Shown: positions 8,037 through 15,390 of the stretch, one piece after another
Layout of the letters: each line of letters opens with the position of its first letter
Position numbering within the stretch: position 1 is the stretch's first letter
NCBI RefSeq assembly: GCF_021764745.1
Contig: NZ_JAETXX010000011.1
Location: 62,001 to 126,000 of the forward strand
DNA length: 64,000 nt
From: Joostella atrarenae
GTDB lineage: Bacteria; Bacteroidota; Bacteroidia; Flavobacteriales; Flavobacteriaceae
Direction of reading: 5' to 3'
Made by a program: the position numbers and the translations under genes
Notes under the pieces: model-generated
Seen by the model: only the letters and a program-made list of their open reading frames with translations
What the model was told of the DNA's origin: nothing
Databases searched by the model: none

Positions 8037-9824
8037 ATGAAAAATATTATCTCCATTGCCATACTCTTGCTTGTTATGGCTTCTTGTAAAAATAAAGAGG
8101 TTCCTAAGGAAGTTATGGTAACTAAAACTCCTATAGACTCTGTTTTTAAATCATATTATGAAGAAAGTCTTAAGCTATATCCGCTAAATGCAACGTATGC
8201 TGGAGATAATCGCTATAATAATTACTTACCTAACGATATTAGCTCTTCCTTTAAGAAAAAGGAAAAGGAATTTTATTCTAAATATAAAAGTGAGCTACTA
8301 AATTATACCAAAGACTCTTTAAGTAAGGAGCAAAAAATGAGTTATGATGTACTTATGTGGGAGTGTAATATCAATATCGATAAATTACAATATCCTACAG
8401 AGCTGACGCCTATAAATCAGTTTTCTTCATTACCACAAACTATTGGGCAGCTTGCTGGAGGAACAAGTGCACAGCCTTTTAAAACAGTTGAAGATTATAA
8501 AAATTGGTTGCAGCGTTTGGATGATTATGTAGTTTGGTGTGATACTGCCATTGTAAACATGAAAAAGGGAATGAAATTAGGCTATGTATTACCAAAAACA
8601 CTCACGGTAAAAGTAATTCCGCAAATGGAGAGTTTTAGTTCTGGAGACCCGAAGGAACACCTATTTTATACGCCTATTAAAAATATACCTTCTTCTTTTA
8701 CTGCTGCTGAAAGAGATACCCTCGCTACTTTATATGAATCGATGATTGCAAATAAAATTATCCCGACTTATAAAAAGCTCGAAGATTTCTTTAAAAACAC
8801 TTACCTAGATGCGAGCAGAGAAACATCTGGGATTAAAGAAGTACAAAGAGGAAATGCTTATTACGGGCATCAGATACAAACTTATACCACAACAACTTTA
8901 GAGGCAGATTCTATTCATAAGTTAGGACTTTCTGAAGTTGCTAGGATAGAAAAAGAAATGAAGAAAGTTATGGAAACCGTTGGCTTTGACAGCGATTTAA
9001 AATCTTTTTTCAATGCGGTAAGAACAGAAAGAGCATTAATGCCTTTTGATTCTCCTGAAGAGGTAATTGAGAACTTCAATGAGATTCATAAAAAGATGAA
9101 GCCGCAGTTGGCCAAACTCTTTGACCTCACTCCAAAAACAGCTTTTGAAGTTAGAAGAACGGAAGCCTTTAGAGAGGCATCTGCTAGTGCAGAATACAAT
9201 CCTGGTTCTTTAGATGGAACACGACCTGGAATTTTCTACGTTCCAATTCCTAATGTAAAACAATACAATGTATATGCCGACGAAGATTTATTTTTACATG
9301 AAGCGATCCCTGGTCACCATTATCAAATTTCTTTACAACAGGAAAATGATAAGTTACCTAGTTTTAGGAAAACACTTTGGTATAGTGCGTATGGTGAAGG
9401 TTGGGCGCTATATTCAGAATCATTAGGAAAAGAGTTAGGTTTGTATAACGATCCGTATCAATACTTCGGAATGTTAAGTGCAGAAATGCATCGAGCTATT
9501 CGTTTAGTTGTAGACACCGGAATCCATACAAAAGGATGGACACGAGAGGAAGCAATTGAATATTCTTTGGCACATGAGGCAGAATCCGAAGAAAGTATAA
9601 TCTCAGAAATAGAGCGTTATATGGCTTGGCCTGGGCAAGCATTATCATATAAAATAGGTCAACTTAAAATAATTGCTCTTAGAGATAAAGCTAAAAGAAT
9701 GCTAGGCGATCAATACGATGTAAAGATATTTCATAATATAGTTTTAGAGTCGGGATGTATCCCTTTAAAACTACTAGAAGAAAAAGTAAACACTTGGATT
9801 TTTAAAAATAAAAAGAATGAGTAA
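8037..9824 (+). CDS. DUF885 family lipoprotein (putative metallohydrolase)
   Basis: A 595-residue protein with a lipoprotein signal (LLLVMASC, Cys17). The family hallmark LFLHEAIPGHHYQ (about residues 420-432) contains an HExxxGHH zinc-type motif, followed by the GEGWALYSE helix and HEAESEESIISEIERY near the C-terminus. DUF885 proteins are distant relatives of M2/M32-type metallopeptidases and are presumed periplasmic or outer-membrane peptidases. It overlaps the following gene by eight bases. Confidence 0.85.
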   Translation: MKNIISIAILLLVMASCKNKEVPKEVMVTKTPIDSVFKSYYEESLKLYPLNATYAGDNRYNNYLPNDISSSFKKKEKEFYSKYKSELLNYTKDSLSKEQKMSYDVLMWECNINIDKLQYPTELTPINQFSSLPQTIGQLAGGTSAQPFKTVEDYKNWLQRLDDYVVWCDTAIVNMKKGMKLGYVLPKTLTVKVIPQMESFSSGDPKEHLFYTPIKNIPSSFTAAERDTLATLYESMIANKIIPTYKKLEDFFKNTYLDASRETSGIKEVQRGNAYYGHQIQTYTTTTLEADSIHKLGLSEVARIEKEMKKVMETVGFDSDLKSFFNAVRTERALMPFDSPEEVIENFNEIHKKMKPQLAKLFDLTPKTAFEVRRTEAFREASASAEYNPGSLDGTRPGIFYVPIPNVKQYNVYADEDLFLHEAIPGHHYQISLQQENDKLPSFRKTLWYSAYGEGWALYSESLGKELGLYNDPYQYFGMLSAEMHRAIRLVVDTGIHTKGWTREEAIEYSLAHEAESEESIISEIERYMAWPGQALSYKIGQLKIIALRDKAKRMLGDQYDVKIFHNIVLESGCIPLKLLEEKVNTWIFKNKKNE

Positions 9825-10164
9825 TTGGCACTATTATCTAATGGCTGTGTTATACATCATAGCTGGAATATTACATTTTATAAGTCCGAGGAAGTATCTC
9901 TCGATTATGCCGCCCTATATTCCATACAAGAAAGAGATGGTATATTTAAGTGGTGTAGCAGAAATTCTGTTTGGAGTATTACTCTTTACAACATTAAAAG
10001 ACTATGCTATTTGGGGAATTATACTAATGTTAATTGCTTTTATCCCTGTGCATATTTATATGCTTAAAGAAAAGAAGTTTGAGAAAGTAGCCCCAAGATG
10101 GGTGTTAATAATACGTGTTCCGTTACAATTTGCACTTATGTTTTGGGCGTATTCTTATTTATAG
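9817..10164 (+). CDS. DoxX-like small membrane protein
   Basis: A 115-residue protein with four membrane segments (about 6-22, 45-63, 66-86, 95-114) and the DoxX-type feature IIAGILHFISPRKYLSIMPPYIP. Such proteins are implicated in thiosulfate/quinone chemistry or redox homeostasis; the precise role here is unknown. The ATG lies within the last codons of the DUF885 gene (8-base overlap), so translation is coupled. A terminator follows at once. Confidence 0.75.
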   Translation: MSNWHYYLMAVLYIIAGILHFISPRKYLSIMPPYIPYKKEMVYLSGVAEILFGVLLFTTLKDYAIWGIILMLIAFIPVHIYMLKEKKFEKVAPRWVLIIRVPLQFALMFWAYSYL

Positions 10165-10170
10165 AAACAA

Positions 10171-10200
10171 AAAAAAGGGAGCTCTAACAACTCCCTTTTC
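10171..10200. terminator. Bidirectional terminator between convergent genes
   Basis: GGGAG (10177-10181) pairs with CTCCC (10191-10195), flanked by an A-run on the left and TTTT on the right; it can end both the DoxX gene on the plus strand and the secreted-protein gene on the minus strand. Confidence 0.75.
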
Positions 10201-10224
10201 GAACTTTAAAATCTAATTATAAGA

Positions 10225-10821
10225 TTACAAGCTAACTGTTTTGTAAAATGTATTTCCTTTTCTAGTAACTTCAAATCTGTAGGATTTCTTTTCTACATTT
10301 GTGAAGTCAAATCTTTTTCCTAAGCTCTTTTCTCCCTTTAATATTTCTTCGTGCAATAATTCGTTTGTAGACTCATCGTATACTTTTACGAATACTGGAG
10401 ACTTATCTATACTTAGCATGTTAACGCTTACTATTCCGTTATCATTTCTAAAGTATGGTTTATAAATAACCTCCTCGTTTTCTCTATCTACAAGTGTATT
10501 ATCATCTGTAAAAATAACTGGTACTTTTTCTATTTTAATGTCATTCTCTACGATAAAATAGTATTTTCCTGTTGGAAGTCCTTTAAAGTTATATCTCTTT
10601 ACGTTCTCTGGTAAATCTTTAAAGTTATAGTTATATAAAACTTCTCCTTTAGCATCTACGAATGAAATTGCTATTGGTTGATCTTTGTGGTCTACGAACA
10701 AATCAACAGTTCTATTATCTCCTTTTTTTACTGACAGGTAAAAATCGTTGGCTCTTGCCATTCCTAAAGTTGCAATACTTAGTAATACAACTAGCATACT
10801 GTTTCTTAATGTGTTTTTCAT
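10225..10821 (-). CDS. Small secreted beta-rich protein
   Basis: A 198-residue protein beginning with a signal peptide (MKNTLRNSMLVVLLSIATLG, cleavage near ARA-ND). I use the ATG at 10821; the frame runs three codons further to a TTG. The mature part is a series of short beta strands with YYFIVEND and VYKPYFRND, and ends in FDFTNVEKKSYRFEV...KTVSL, which looks like a surface or sorting-type beta domain, although it is not a clear type IX secretion tail. Function unknown. Promoter box at 10867-10874. Confidence 0.75.
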   Translation of the reverse strand: MKNTLRNSMLVVLLSIATLGMARANDFYLSVKKGDNRTVDLFVDHKDQPIAISFVDAKGEVLYNYNFKDLPENVKRYNFKGLPTGKYYFIVENDIKIEKVPVIFTDDNTLVDRENEEVIYKPYFRNDNGIVSVNMLSIDKSPVFVKVYDESTNELLHEEILKGEKSLGKRFDFTNVEKKSYRFEVTRKGNTFYKTVSL

Positions 10822-10866
10822 ATCAAGCAATTTTTAAATGGTTATACATTTATTTTAACTACATTA

Positions 10867-10874
10867 CAAATGTA
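10867..10874 (-). promoter_or_regulatory. -7 promoter box of the secreted protein gene
   Basis: The minus strand reads TACATTTG, an exact TAnnTTTG match, 46 bases upstream of the ATG at 10821. Confidence 0.55.
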
Positions 10875-10992
10875 AGACGGATACTACAGTTAAAATACAT
10901 CAGGATTTTCTAGTTTATGCACTATTTTACCACAACTACCATGTTAACACTTTCTTAATGATAAAATAGCACATATTTGTGGTAATATTTTG

Positions 10993-11000
10993 TATATTTG
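10993..11000 (+). promoter_or_regulatory. -7 promoter box of the first AraC-type gene
   Basis: TATATTTG is an exact TAnnTTTG match, 45 bases before the ATG at 11045. The nearest TTG (10977-10979) is only 13 bases away, so the -33 element is unclear. Confidence 0.5.
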
Positions 11001-11044
11001 CCTCTTTAACAACATCTACCTTTATATAATAAATTACTACTGCT

Positions 11045-11920
11045 ATGAGTATTAAAAAACCTGCATTAGAAGTCATTAATCCTACATTTGGTAGTTCTTT
11101 TTCTTTCATAAAGTTTGATGAGAACGAGAATCAGAATGCATTATATTGGCATTACCACCCAGAGATAGAATTGGTATATGTAAAGGGTGGATCAGGGAAA
11201 AGGCAGATTGGGAGTCATATTTCTTATTATACAGACGGAGATCTTATATTAATAGGAACGAATCTCCCACACTGTGGATTTACAGATAAACATACTGGAA
11301 ATGAAAATGAGGTTGTTATACAAATGCTTCCTGATTTTCTGGGAGAAGAATTAATGTCTAAACCAGAAATGAACAATATTACCTTACTATTTAAAAGGTG
11401 TAAAGGTGGATTAGCATTTACAGGAAAGACTAAAGAGGTAATTGGTGAAAGAATAGAGGCGTTAGAGAAATTAAATAATTTTGAACGTTTACTAGGATTC
11501 CTTTCTATTTTAAATGAATTACAATTATCTGAAGATTATCAAATATTAAATGCTGAAGGATATTCTTTACAAGCTGATGTTCAAGATAACGACAGGATAA
11601 ATATTGTTTTTAATTATGTGAAGAAAAATTTCCAGCAACAAATAACACTCCAAGAGATAGCAGATATTTCTGGTATGACAGTTCCTTCTTTTTGTAGATA
11701 TTTTAAACAGATAACTGGAAAGACATTTACAAATTTTGTAAATGAATACAGATTGGTTCATGCCTCTAAGTTATTAGCTGAAAAACCTATTGGAATTACA
11801 GAGATTTGTTTTGAAAGCGGATTTAATAATTTTTCATACTTCAATAAATCTTTTAAAAAGTTTACTGGTAAAACACCTTCTCAATATCGAAACGAACTAA
11901 AAACAGTTCTTGAAAATTAA
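11045..11920 (+). CDS. AraC family transcriptional regulator (cupin sensor)
   Basis: A 291-residue regulator with an N-terminal cupin (YWHYHPEIELVYVKGG, about residues 35-50; LPHCGF at about 78) and a C-terminal double helix-turn-helix (about 190-288): LQEIADISGMTVPSFCRYFK, then ITEICFESGFNNFSYFNKSF and KTPSQYR. The cupin usually senses a small sugar-like ligand in this group. No metabolic operon lies next to it; its neighbour on the right is a structured noncoding region and then a second AraC gene. Confidence 0.9.
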   Translation: MSIKKPALEVINPTFGSSFSFIKFDENENQNALYWHYHPEIELVYVKGGSGKRQIGSHISYYTDGDLILIGTNLPHCGFTDKHTGNENEVVIQMLPDFLGEELMSKPEMNNITLLFKRCKGGLAFTGKTKEVIGERIEALEKLNNFERLLGFLSILNELQLSEDYQILNAEGYSLQADVQDNDRINIVFNYVKKNFQQQITLQEIADISGMTVPSFCRYFKQITGKTFTNFVNEYRLVHASKLLAEKPIGITEICFESGFNNFSYFNKSFKKFTGKTPSQYRNELKTVLEN

Positions 11921-11934
11921 TCTATAACTGATTT

Positions 11935-12082
11935 GCGTTAAGGATTGAGCAATTTGTTTGAGCTCTTTACTGCTAATTTCAGAAAGCAAAAGGTTTGCTC
12001 CTCATATTATTGGATATGTATTTTTAATAAAGTCTCTAAGCAGTAAAAGCGAGTTGAGAAAGCCTGACCGAAAGGGAACGCC
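11935..12082 (-). ncRNA. Structured Bacteroidota repeat element, copy 1
   Basis: Read on the minus strand it begins GGCGTTCCC...GGTCAGGCT and ends ATCCTTAACGC. The ends pair (GCGTT 11935-11939 with AACGC 12077-12081), and a 9-bp inner stem (TTTACTGCT 11966-11974 with AGCAGTAAA 12039-12047) encloses another small hairpin. The same design recurs at 20781-20868. I remember elements with this GCGT-CCC-GGTCGGGCT...ATCCCTCACGC layout as common between genes in Bacteroidota, but I cannot name the family. Whether it is a stand-alone RNA, a 3' untranslated structure or a mobile repeat is open. Confidence 0.5.
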
Positions 12083-12087
12083 ATAAA

Positions 12088-12400
12088 AAAAGCCACATTC
12101 ATAGGGGTGGATGTGGCTTCCTTTTTTAAACTAACCAACTTAAAAAATAATCAAACTAACCTTTATATCATATCTACTATTTATTTACTTATTATATATT
12201 CTTGAATTATATTTTGAATAACTATTACACTTTAAAATAAAAAGAGCCGCACAGGTTATGGGTCTGAGGGAATGTGCGACTCTTATGAATTAACCAATCA
12301 AAAAAATCTATCCTGCATATTTATCTGCAGGGATGATGAAAATAATTACATCATTAATTATGAAAACTATTTTAAAGAACGTGTTATTTATCTTCTTAAT
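12088..12400 (-). ncRNA. Candidate small RNA, tandem copy A
   Basis: On the minus strand a -7 box TAACTTTG (plus 12407-12414) is followed about 290 bases later by a terminator-type hairpin (9-bp stem, 12090-12119) with a run of seven T. Between them lies hairpin 2 (12243-12284). Loops of both hairpins are C-rich on this strand (CACCCC; CCCTCAGACCC), as in small RNAs that pair with G-rich ribosome-binding regions. The -33 region is weak (TTA, not TTG). Expression on the plus strand, which has a small open frame, is the alternative. Confidence 0.45.
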
Positions 12401-12442
12401 TACACTACAAAGTTACAACCCTACTAAAGCTTTTAACTTGTA
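12332..12442 (+). CDS. Candidate 36-aa hydrophobic micro-protein, copy A
   Basis: ATG ATG at 12332 opens a 36-codon frame to TAA at 12440-12442; a second start at 12359 would give 27 residues, MKTILKNVLFIFLITLQSYN then PTKAFNL. It has one hydrophobic stretch with a basic start, like a type I toxin peptide or a lone signal sequence. A short hairpin CCTGCA/TGCAGG (12311-12330) sits just before the ATG. Copy B keeps the frame, but copies C and D lose it, so translation is doubtful. Confidence 0.35.
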
Positions 12443-12511
12443 AAAAACAATACAAAAATTTCCTTTTTAGAATTCGTTAACCTTTAATTACTAACCTATT
12501 GTATAAACACA

Positions 12512-12817
12512 AAAAAGCCACATTCTTAGGGAGGAATGTGGCTTTTCTAAACTAACCAACTTAAAAAATAATCAAACAAATCTTTATATCATATCTACTA
12601 TTTACTTATTATATATTCTTGAATTTATATTTTGAATAACTATTACACTTTAAAATTAAAAGAGTCGCACAGATTATGGGTTTGAGGGGAAGTGCGACCC
12701 TTTCGAATTAACCAATCAAAAAAATCTAACCTACCTATATTTGCAGGCATGATGAAAATACTTCCATCATTATTTATGAAAACTATTTTAAAGAACTTGT
12801 TATTTATCTTCTTAATT
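12512..12817 (-). ncRNA. Candidate small RNA, tandem copy B
   Basis: Same layout as copy A: minus-strand TAACTTTG at plus 12824-12831, hairpin 2 (around 12660-12702, with the stem AGAGTCGCAC against GTGCGACCCT), then hairpin 1 (12515-12544) with a minus-strand run of six T. The hairpin 1 loop contains CCTCCC on this strand. Confidence 0.45.
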
Positions 12818-12859
12818 ACACTACAAAGTTACAACCCTACTAAAGCTTTTAACTTGTAA
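12749..12859 (+). CDS. Candidate 36-aa hydrophobic micro-protein, copy B
   Basis: Same 36-codon frame as copy A with conservative-to-moderate changes (ILPSLF for IITSLI; KNLLF for KNVLF). Identity from the internal ATG to the stop is nearly complete, which reflects the general identity of the units and is not by itself evidence of selection on protein. Confidence 0.35.
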   Translation: MMKILPSLFMKTILKNLLFIFLITLQSYNPTKAFNL

Positions 12860-12927
12860 AAAACAATACAAAAATTTCCTTTTTAGAATTCGTTAACCTT
12901 TAATTACTAACCAATTGTATGAACACA

Positions 12928-13201
12928 AAAAAGCCACATTCTTAGGGAGGAATGTGGCTTTTCTAAACTAACCAACTTAAAAAATAATCAAACAAATCTT
13001 TATATCATATCTACTATTTATTTACTTATTGTATGTTCTTGAATTTATATTTTGAATAACTGTTACACTTTGAAAATAAAAAGAGTCGCACAGGTTTATG
13101 GGGCATGATATTGTGCGACTCTTATAAATTAACCAGTATAAAATTAAACATGATTAATTATTAAAACTATTTTAAAGAACGTGTTATTTATCTTCTTAAT
13201 T
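12928..13201 (-). ncRNA. Candidate small RNA, tandem copy C
   Basis: Minus-strand -7 box TAGCTTTG (plus 13208-13215): the base that differs from the other copies falls on a free position of TAnnTTTG, so the box is preserved. Hairpin 2 is a perfect 11-bp stem (AGAGTCGCACA/TGTGCGACTCT). Hairpin 1 (12931-12960) has a minus-strand T-run. Confidence 0.45.
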
Positions 13202-13243
13202 ACACTACAAAGCTACAACCCTAATAAAGCTTTTAACTTGTAA
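13160..13243 (+). pseudogene. Micro-protein frame of copy C, start lost
   Basis: The position of the internal ATG of copies A and B reads ATT (13160-13162), with an in-frame stop just upstream. The following codons still give KTILKNVLFIFLITLQSYNP then NKAFNL and the stop. Thus the protein reading is broken while the RNA features of the unit are intact. Confidence 0.4.
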
Positions 13244-13312
13244 AAAACAATACAAAAATTTCCTTTTTAGAGTTCATTAACTTTTATAGCTAACTCATTA
13301 TTATAGATATAC

Positions 13313-13425
13313 AAAAAGCCACATCCATAGGGTGAATGTGGCTTTTCAAACTAACCAACTTAAAAAATAATCAAACTAACGTTTATACTATAAATAGTAA
13401 TAAATGTTATGAGAACTATTTTAGT
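13313..13425 (-). ncRNA. Candidate small RNA, shortened tandem copy D
   Basis: The unit is reduced to its two ends: minus-strand TAACTTTG (plus 13432-13439) and hairpin 1 (13316-13346; loop CACCCTA on this strand). Hairpin 2 and the open frame are gone. It would make an RNA of roughly 110 bases. Confidence 0.4.
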
Positions 13426-13461
13426 GCGAGACAAAGTTATAACAGCTTTATCTTCTGTAAC

Positions 13462-13494
13462 TTGTAAAAACTACTATAAATTTTTCTATTTTTG
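13462..13494 (+). promoter_or_regulatory. Promoter of the second AraC-type gene
   Basis: TTG at 13462-13464 and TATTTTTG at 13487-13494 are separated by 22 bases, close to the flavobacterial TTG-N(17-23)-TAnnTTTG arrangement. The ATG at 13531 is 36 bases downstream. The promoter lies at the right end of the tandem array. Confidence 0.6.
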
Positions 13495-13530
13495 ATTTAA
13501 TTAACTGATTTTAAATATTTAGCATCGAAT

Positions 13531-14385
13531 ATGAGTAGTTTTCATGAAGGCTTCCTTATAGTTAAAGAAGATATAGCACTTAAGAAGGTTTCTAATTATA
13601 GACATAATTATTTTCAGATTATCTATATTAGAGCTGGAGAGGGTGTGTGTACTATTAATGACATCGATGTGACCTACAAAGTGGGAAGCATTTTCTTAAC
13701 TGCTCCCGAGGATAGTTTTACTATAAAACCTACCGAAAAGACAAGTTATACTGCATTACAATTTACAGAAATTCTATTCTCTAATAAATCTAGCCTTCCT
13801 GATAGGAAATACTGGTTGGAAAGGATTGAACATATCTTACATAATCCTAATATTATGCCTGGAGATTGTATTTCTAGTCCCGAAGACAGAAAGAGGCTTT
13901 GGAGAATTCATGATTTTATAGTGGAAGAATATGAAAATAAAAATGAATTCTATTGGAGTATTATTACCAATGGGATTACTACTTCTATTAGTATTATAGC
14001 TCGAAGTATTATAAAAAAATACAATCCAAATAAGGATATTACTCCTTCGGTAGATCTAAAAAAATCTGATCAGATTTTGGCATACATCCGCACGAATGTT
14101 TACGACCCTGAACTTATTAAAATAGAAAATTTGGCTTCTAAGTTCAATATGTCTCAAGCTAATATTGTGAGTTTATTTAAAAAAGAAACTGGGGAAAGTA
14201 TCCGTCAATATGTTATTAACTATAAATTGATGCTCGTAAAATATCGCCTTAGAAATACCAATTATACTATCTCCGAAATAAGTTATGAATTAGGTTTTAC
14301 TGATGAAAGTCACCTTACAAAATCTTTTAAAAGTAGATTTCATAAAACTCCAAAGCAGTATCGTCTAGATTTAATAAATGAATAG
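13531..14385 (+). CDS. AraC family transcriptional regulator
   Basis: A 284-residue regulator. The N-terminal cupin-like sensor (YFQIIYIRAGEGVCTIND, about residues 28-45) is followed by a C-terminal double helix-turn-helix (about 180-282): IENLASKFNMSQANIVSLFK and ISEISYELGFTDESHLTKSF, ending KTPKQYR. It is a different subtype from the regulator at 11045; the sensor lacks the HYHPE motif. The gene ends one base before the convergent nuclease gene. Confidence 0.9.
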   Translation: MSSFHEGFLIVKEDIALKKVSNYRHNYFQIIYIRAGEGVCTINDIDVTYKVGSIFLTAPEDSFTIKPTEKTSYTALQFTEILFSNKSSLPDRKYWLERIEHILHNPNIMPGDCISSPEDRKRLWRIHDFIVEEYENKNEFYWSIITNGITTSISIIARSIIKKYNPNKDITPSVDLKKSDQILAYIRTNVYDPELIKIENLASKFNMSQANIVSLFKKETGESIRQYVINYKLMLVKYRLRNTNYTISEISYELGFTDESHLTKSFKSRFHKTPKQYRLDLINE

Positions 14386-14386
14386 A

Positions 14387-15157
14387 TTAGAAAATATCAT
14401 TTAATACTTTAGCCAATCGCAATCCCCCTTTTTCTAATTGGGCTCTTACCGTATCAAAATTATCATACATATAATTATAACCTAGCTTCTCTCCTACTTC
14501 CACAGAACCGTACACTTTAATAGCTAATTGTTGCGATTCTTTAACCCAATCTAAAAGAGTGCCGTCTATTATAGCTTCTTGCTGAGCCTTAGAGTAAACA
14601 GGAAGATTATTTGCTAGCTCACTATAACTCATTCCGTAAGAATCTATCATATCGCTATCCCAAACTCTATGCAAATTACTTCCATCGCCAAACCAACGTA
14701 CCTGAATGTCATTTCCACCTTTATCTTCTCCTCTTCCAACATGCATCGGTTGATGTAAGTCTCCAATAAAGTGAATTAAGAGCTTCAGATAAAAAACTTT
14801 GTCTTCTTGAGTGGCGTTGTCGTCTTTTATAACACTAATACATTTCTCAATCCCCATTACTATATCCCCATTTTCACTAGGAGTAACATCTTTATAATCT
14901 TTATCAAAAGGGAAATTAACATAGTGCCAAGGGCTAAAACCTCTAAATCTTTTATCAGATTTAATATCATCTGCATAAGTAGCAACAATGGCTAGACTCT
15001 GCCCTCCTAACAACTTCTCTATCTTGCGTTTAGTGCTGTTTTTTATATGCTGCTGTGCAACTTCACCAACTACTCGGTGTCCAGTTTTACCCCAATATGG
15101 AGTATTTGCAAAAGATTGTTGAAAAAAAAGTATTGCTAGAATAAATATAAAACGCAT
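14387..15157 (-). CDS. S1/P1-type zinc-dependent nuclease
   Basis: A 256-residue exported nuclease. After the signal peptide (FIFILAILFFQQSFA) the mature protein starts NTPYWGKTGHRVVGEVA, giving the conserved Trp and first zinc-binding His. Further ligands are visible in TYADDIKSD, SPWHYVNFP, LIHFIGDLHQPMHVGRGEDKG and the LHRVWDSDMI helix. The family binds three zinc ions and cleaves single-stranded nucleic acids, probably scavenging phosphate or nucleosides in the periplasm or outside. Promoter box TATTTTTG on the minus strand at 15174-15181. Confidence 0.92.
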   Translation of the reverse strand: MRFIFILAILFFQQSFANTPYWGKTGHRVVGEVAQQHIKNSTKRKIEKLLGGQSLAIVATYADDIKSDKRFRGFSPWHYVNFPFDKDYKDVTPSENGDIVMGIEKCISVIKDDNATQEDKVFYLKLLIHFIGDLHQPMHVGRGEDKGGNDIQVRWFGDGSNLHRVWDSDMIDSYGMSYSELANNLPVYSKAQQEAIIDGTLLDWVKESQQLAIKVYGSVEVGEKLGYNYMYDNFDTVRAQLEKGGLRLAKVLNDIF

Positions 15158-15173
15158 GGTTATAAATTTTTGA

Positions 15174-15181
15174 CAAAAATA
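15174..15181 (-). promoter_or_regulatory. -7 promoter box of the S1/P1 nuclease gene
   Basis: The minus strand reads TATTTTTG, an exact TAnnTTTG match, 17 bases upstream of the start codon at 15157. Confidence 0.5.
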
Positions 15182-15390
15182 AAACTCTTACCTTTAAGTA
15201 GATGTTAAATCTATGAATAGATTTATAATCTAACATCCATTATTAATATTCCTAACACTTTAGTACCTTTACAAATGGAAGTTAGCGTATATAATACGTT
15301 ACGTTCTTCCCCCCAAAAAAACACAAGCTTATCTACTTAAATGCTAAATGAATTAAACATGTTTATACCAACACTAACAAACAATAAGTG

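Larger units (their letters stand above)
12085..13440. repeat. Four tandem copies of a 385-425 bp unit
   Basis: The hairpin AAGCCACATTC...GAATGTGGCTT (with small changes) recurs at 12090, 12515, 12931 and 13316, with spacings of about 425, 416 and 385 bases. Between hairpins, the first three units are nearly identical over long runs, for example AACTAACCAACTTAAAAAAT after each hairpin and TTATTTATCTTCTTAATTAC near each end. The fourth is cut short (about 125 bases) but keeps both ends. Each unit contains hairpin 1 and a CAAAGYTA box near its end. Units 1-3 also contain hairpin 2 (AGAGTCGCACA with TGTGCGACTCT) and a small open frame. No ordinary gene lies in 11921-13530. Confidence 0.9.
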
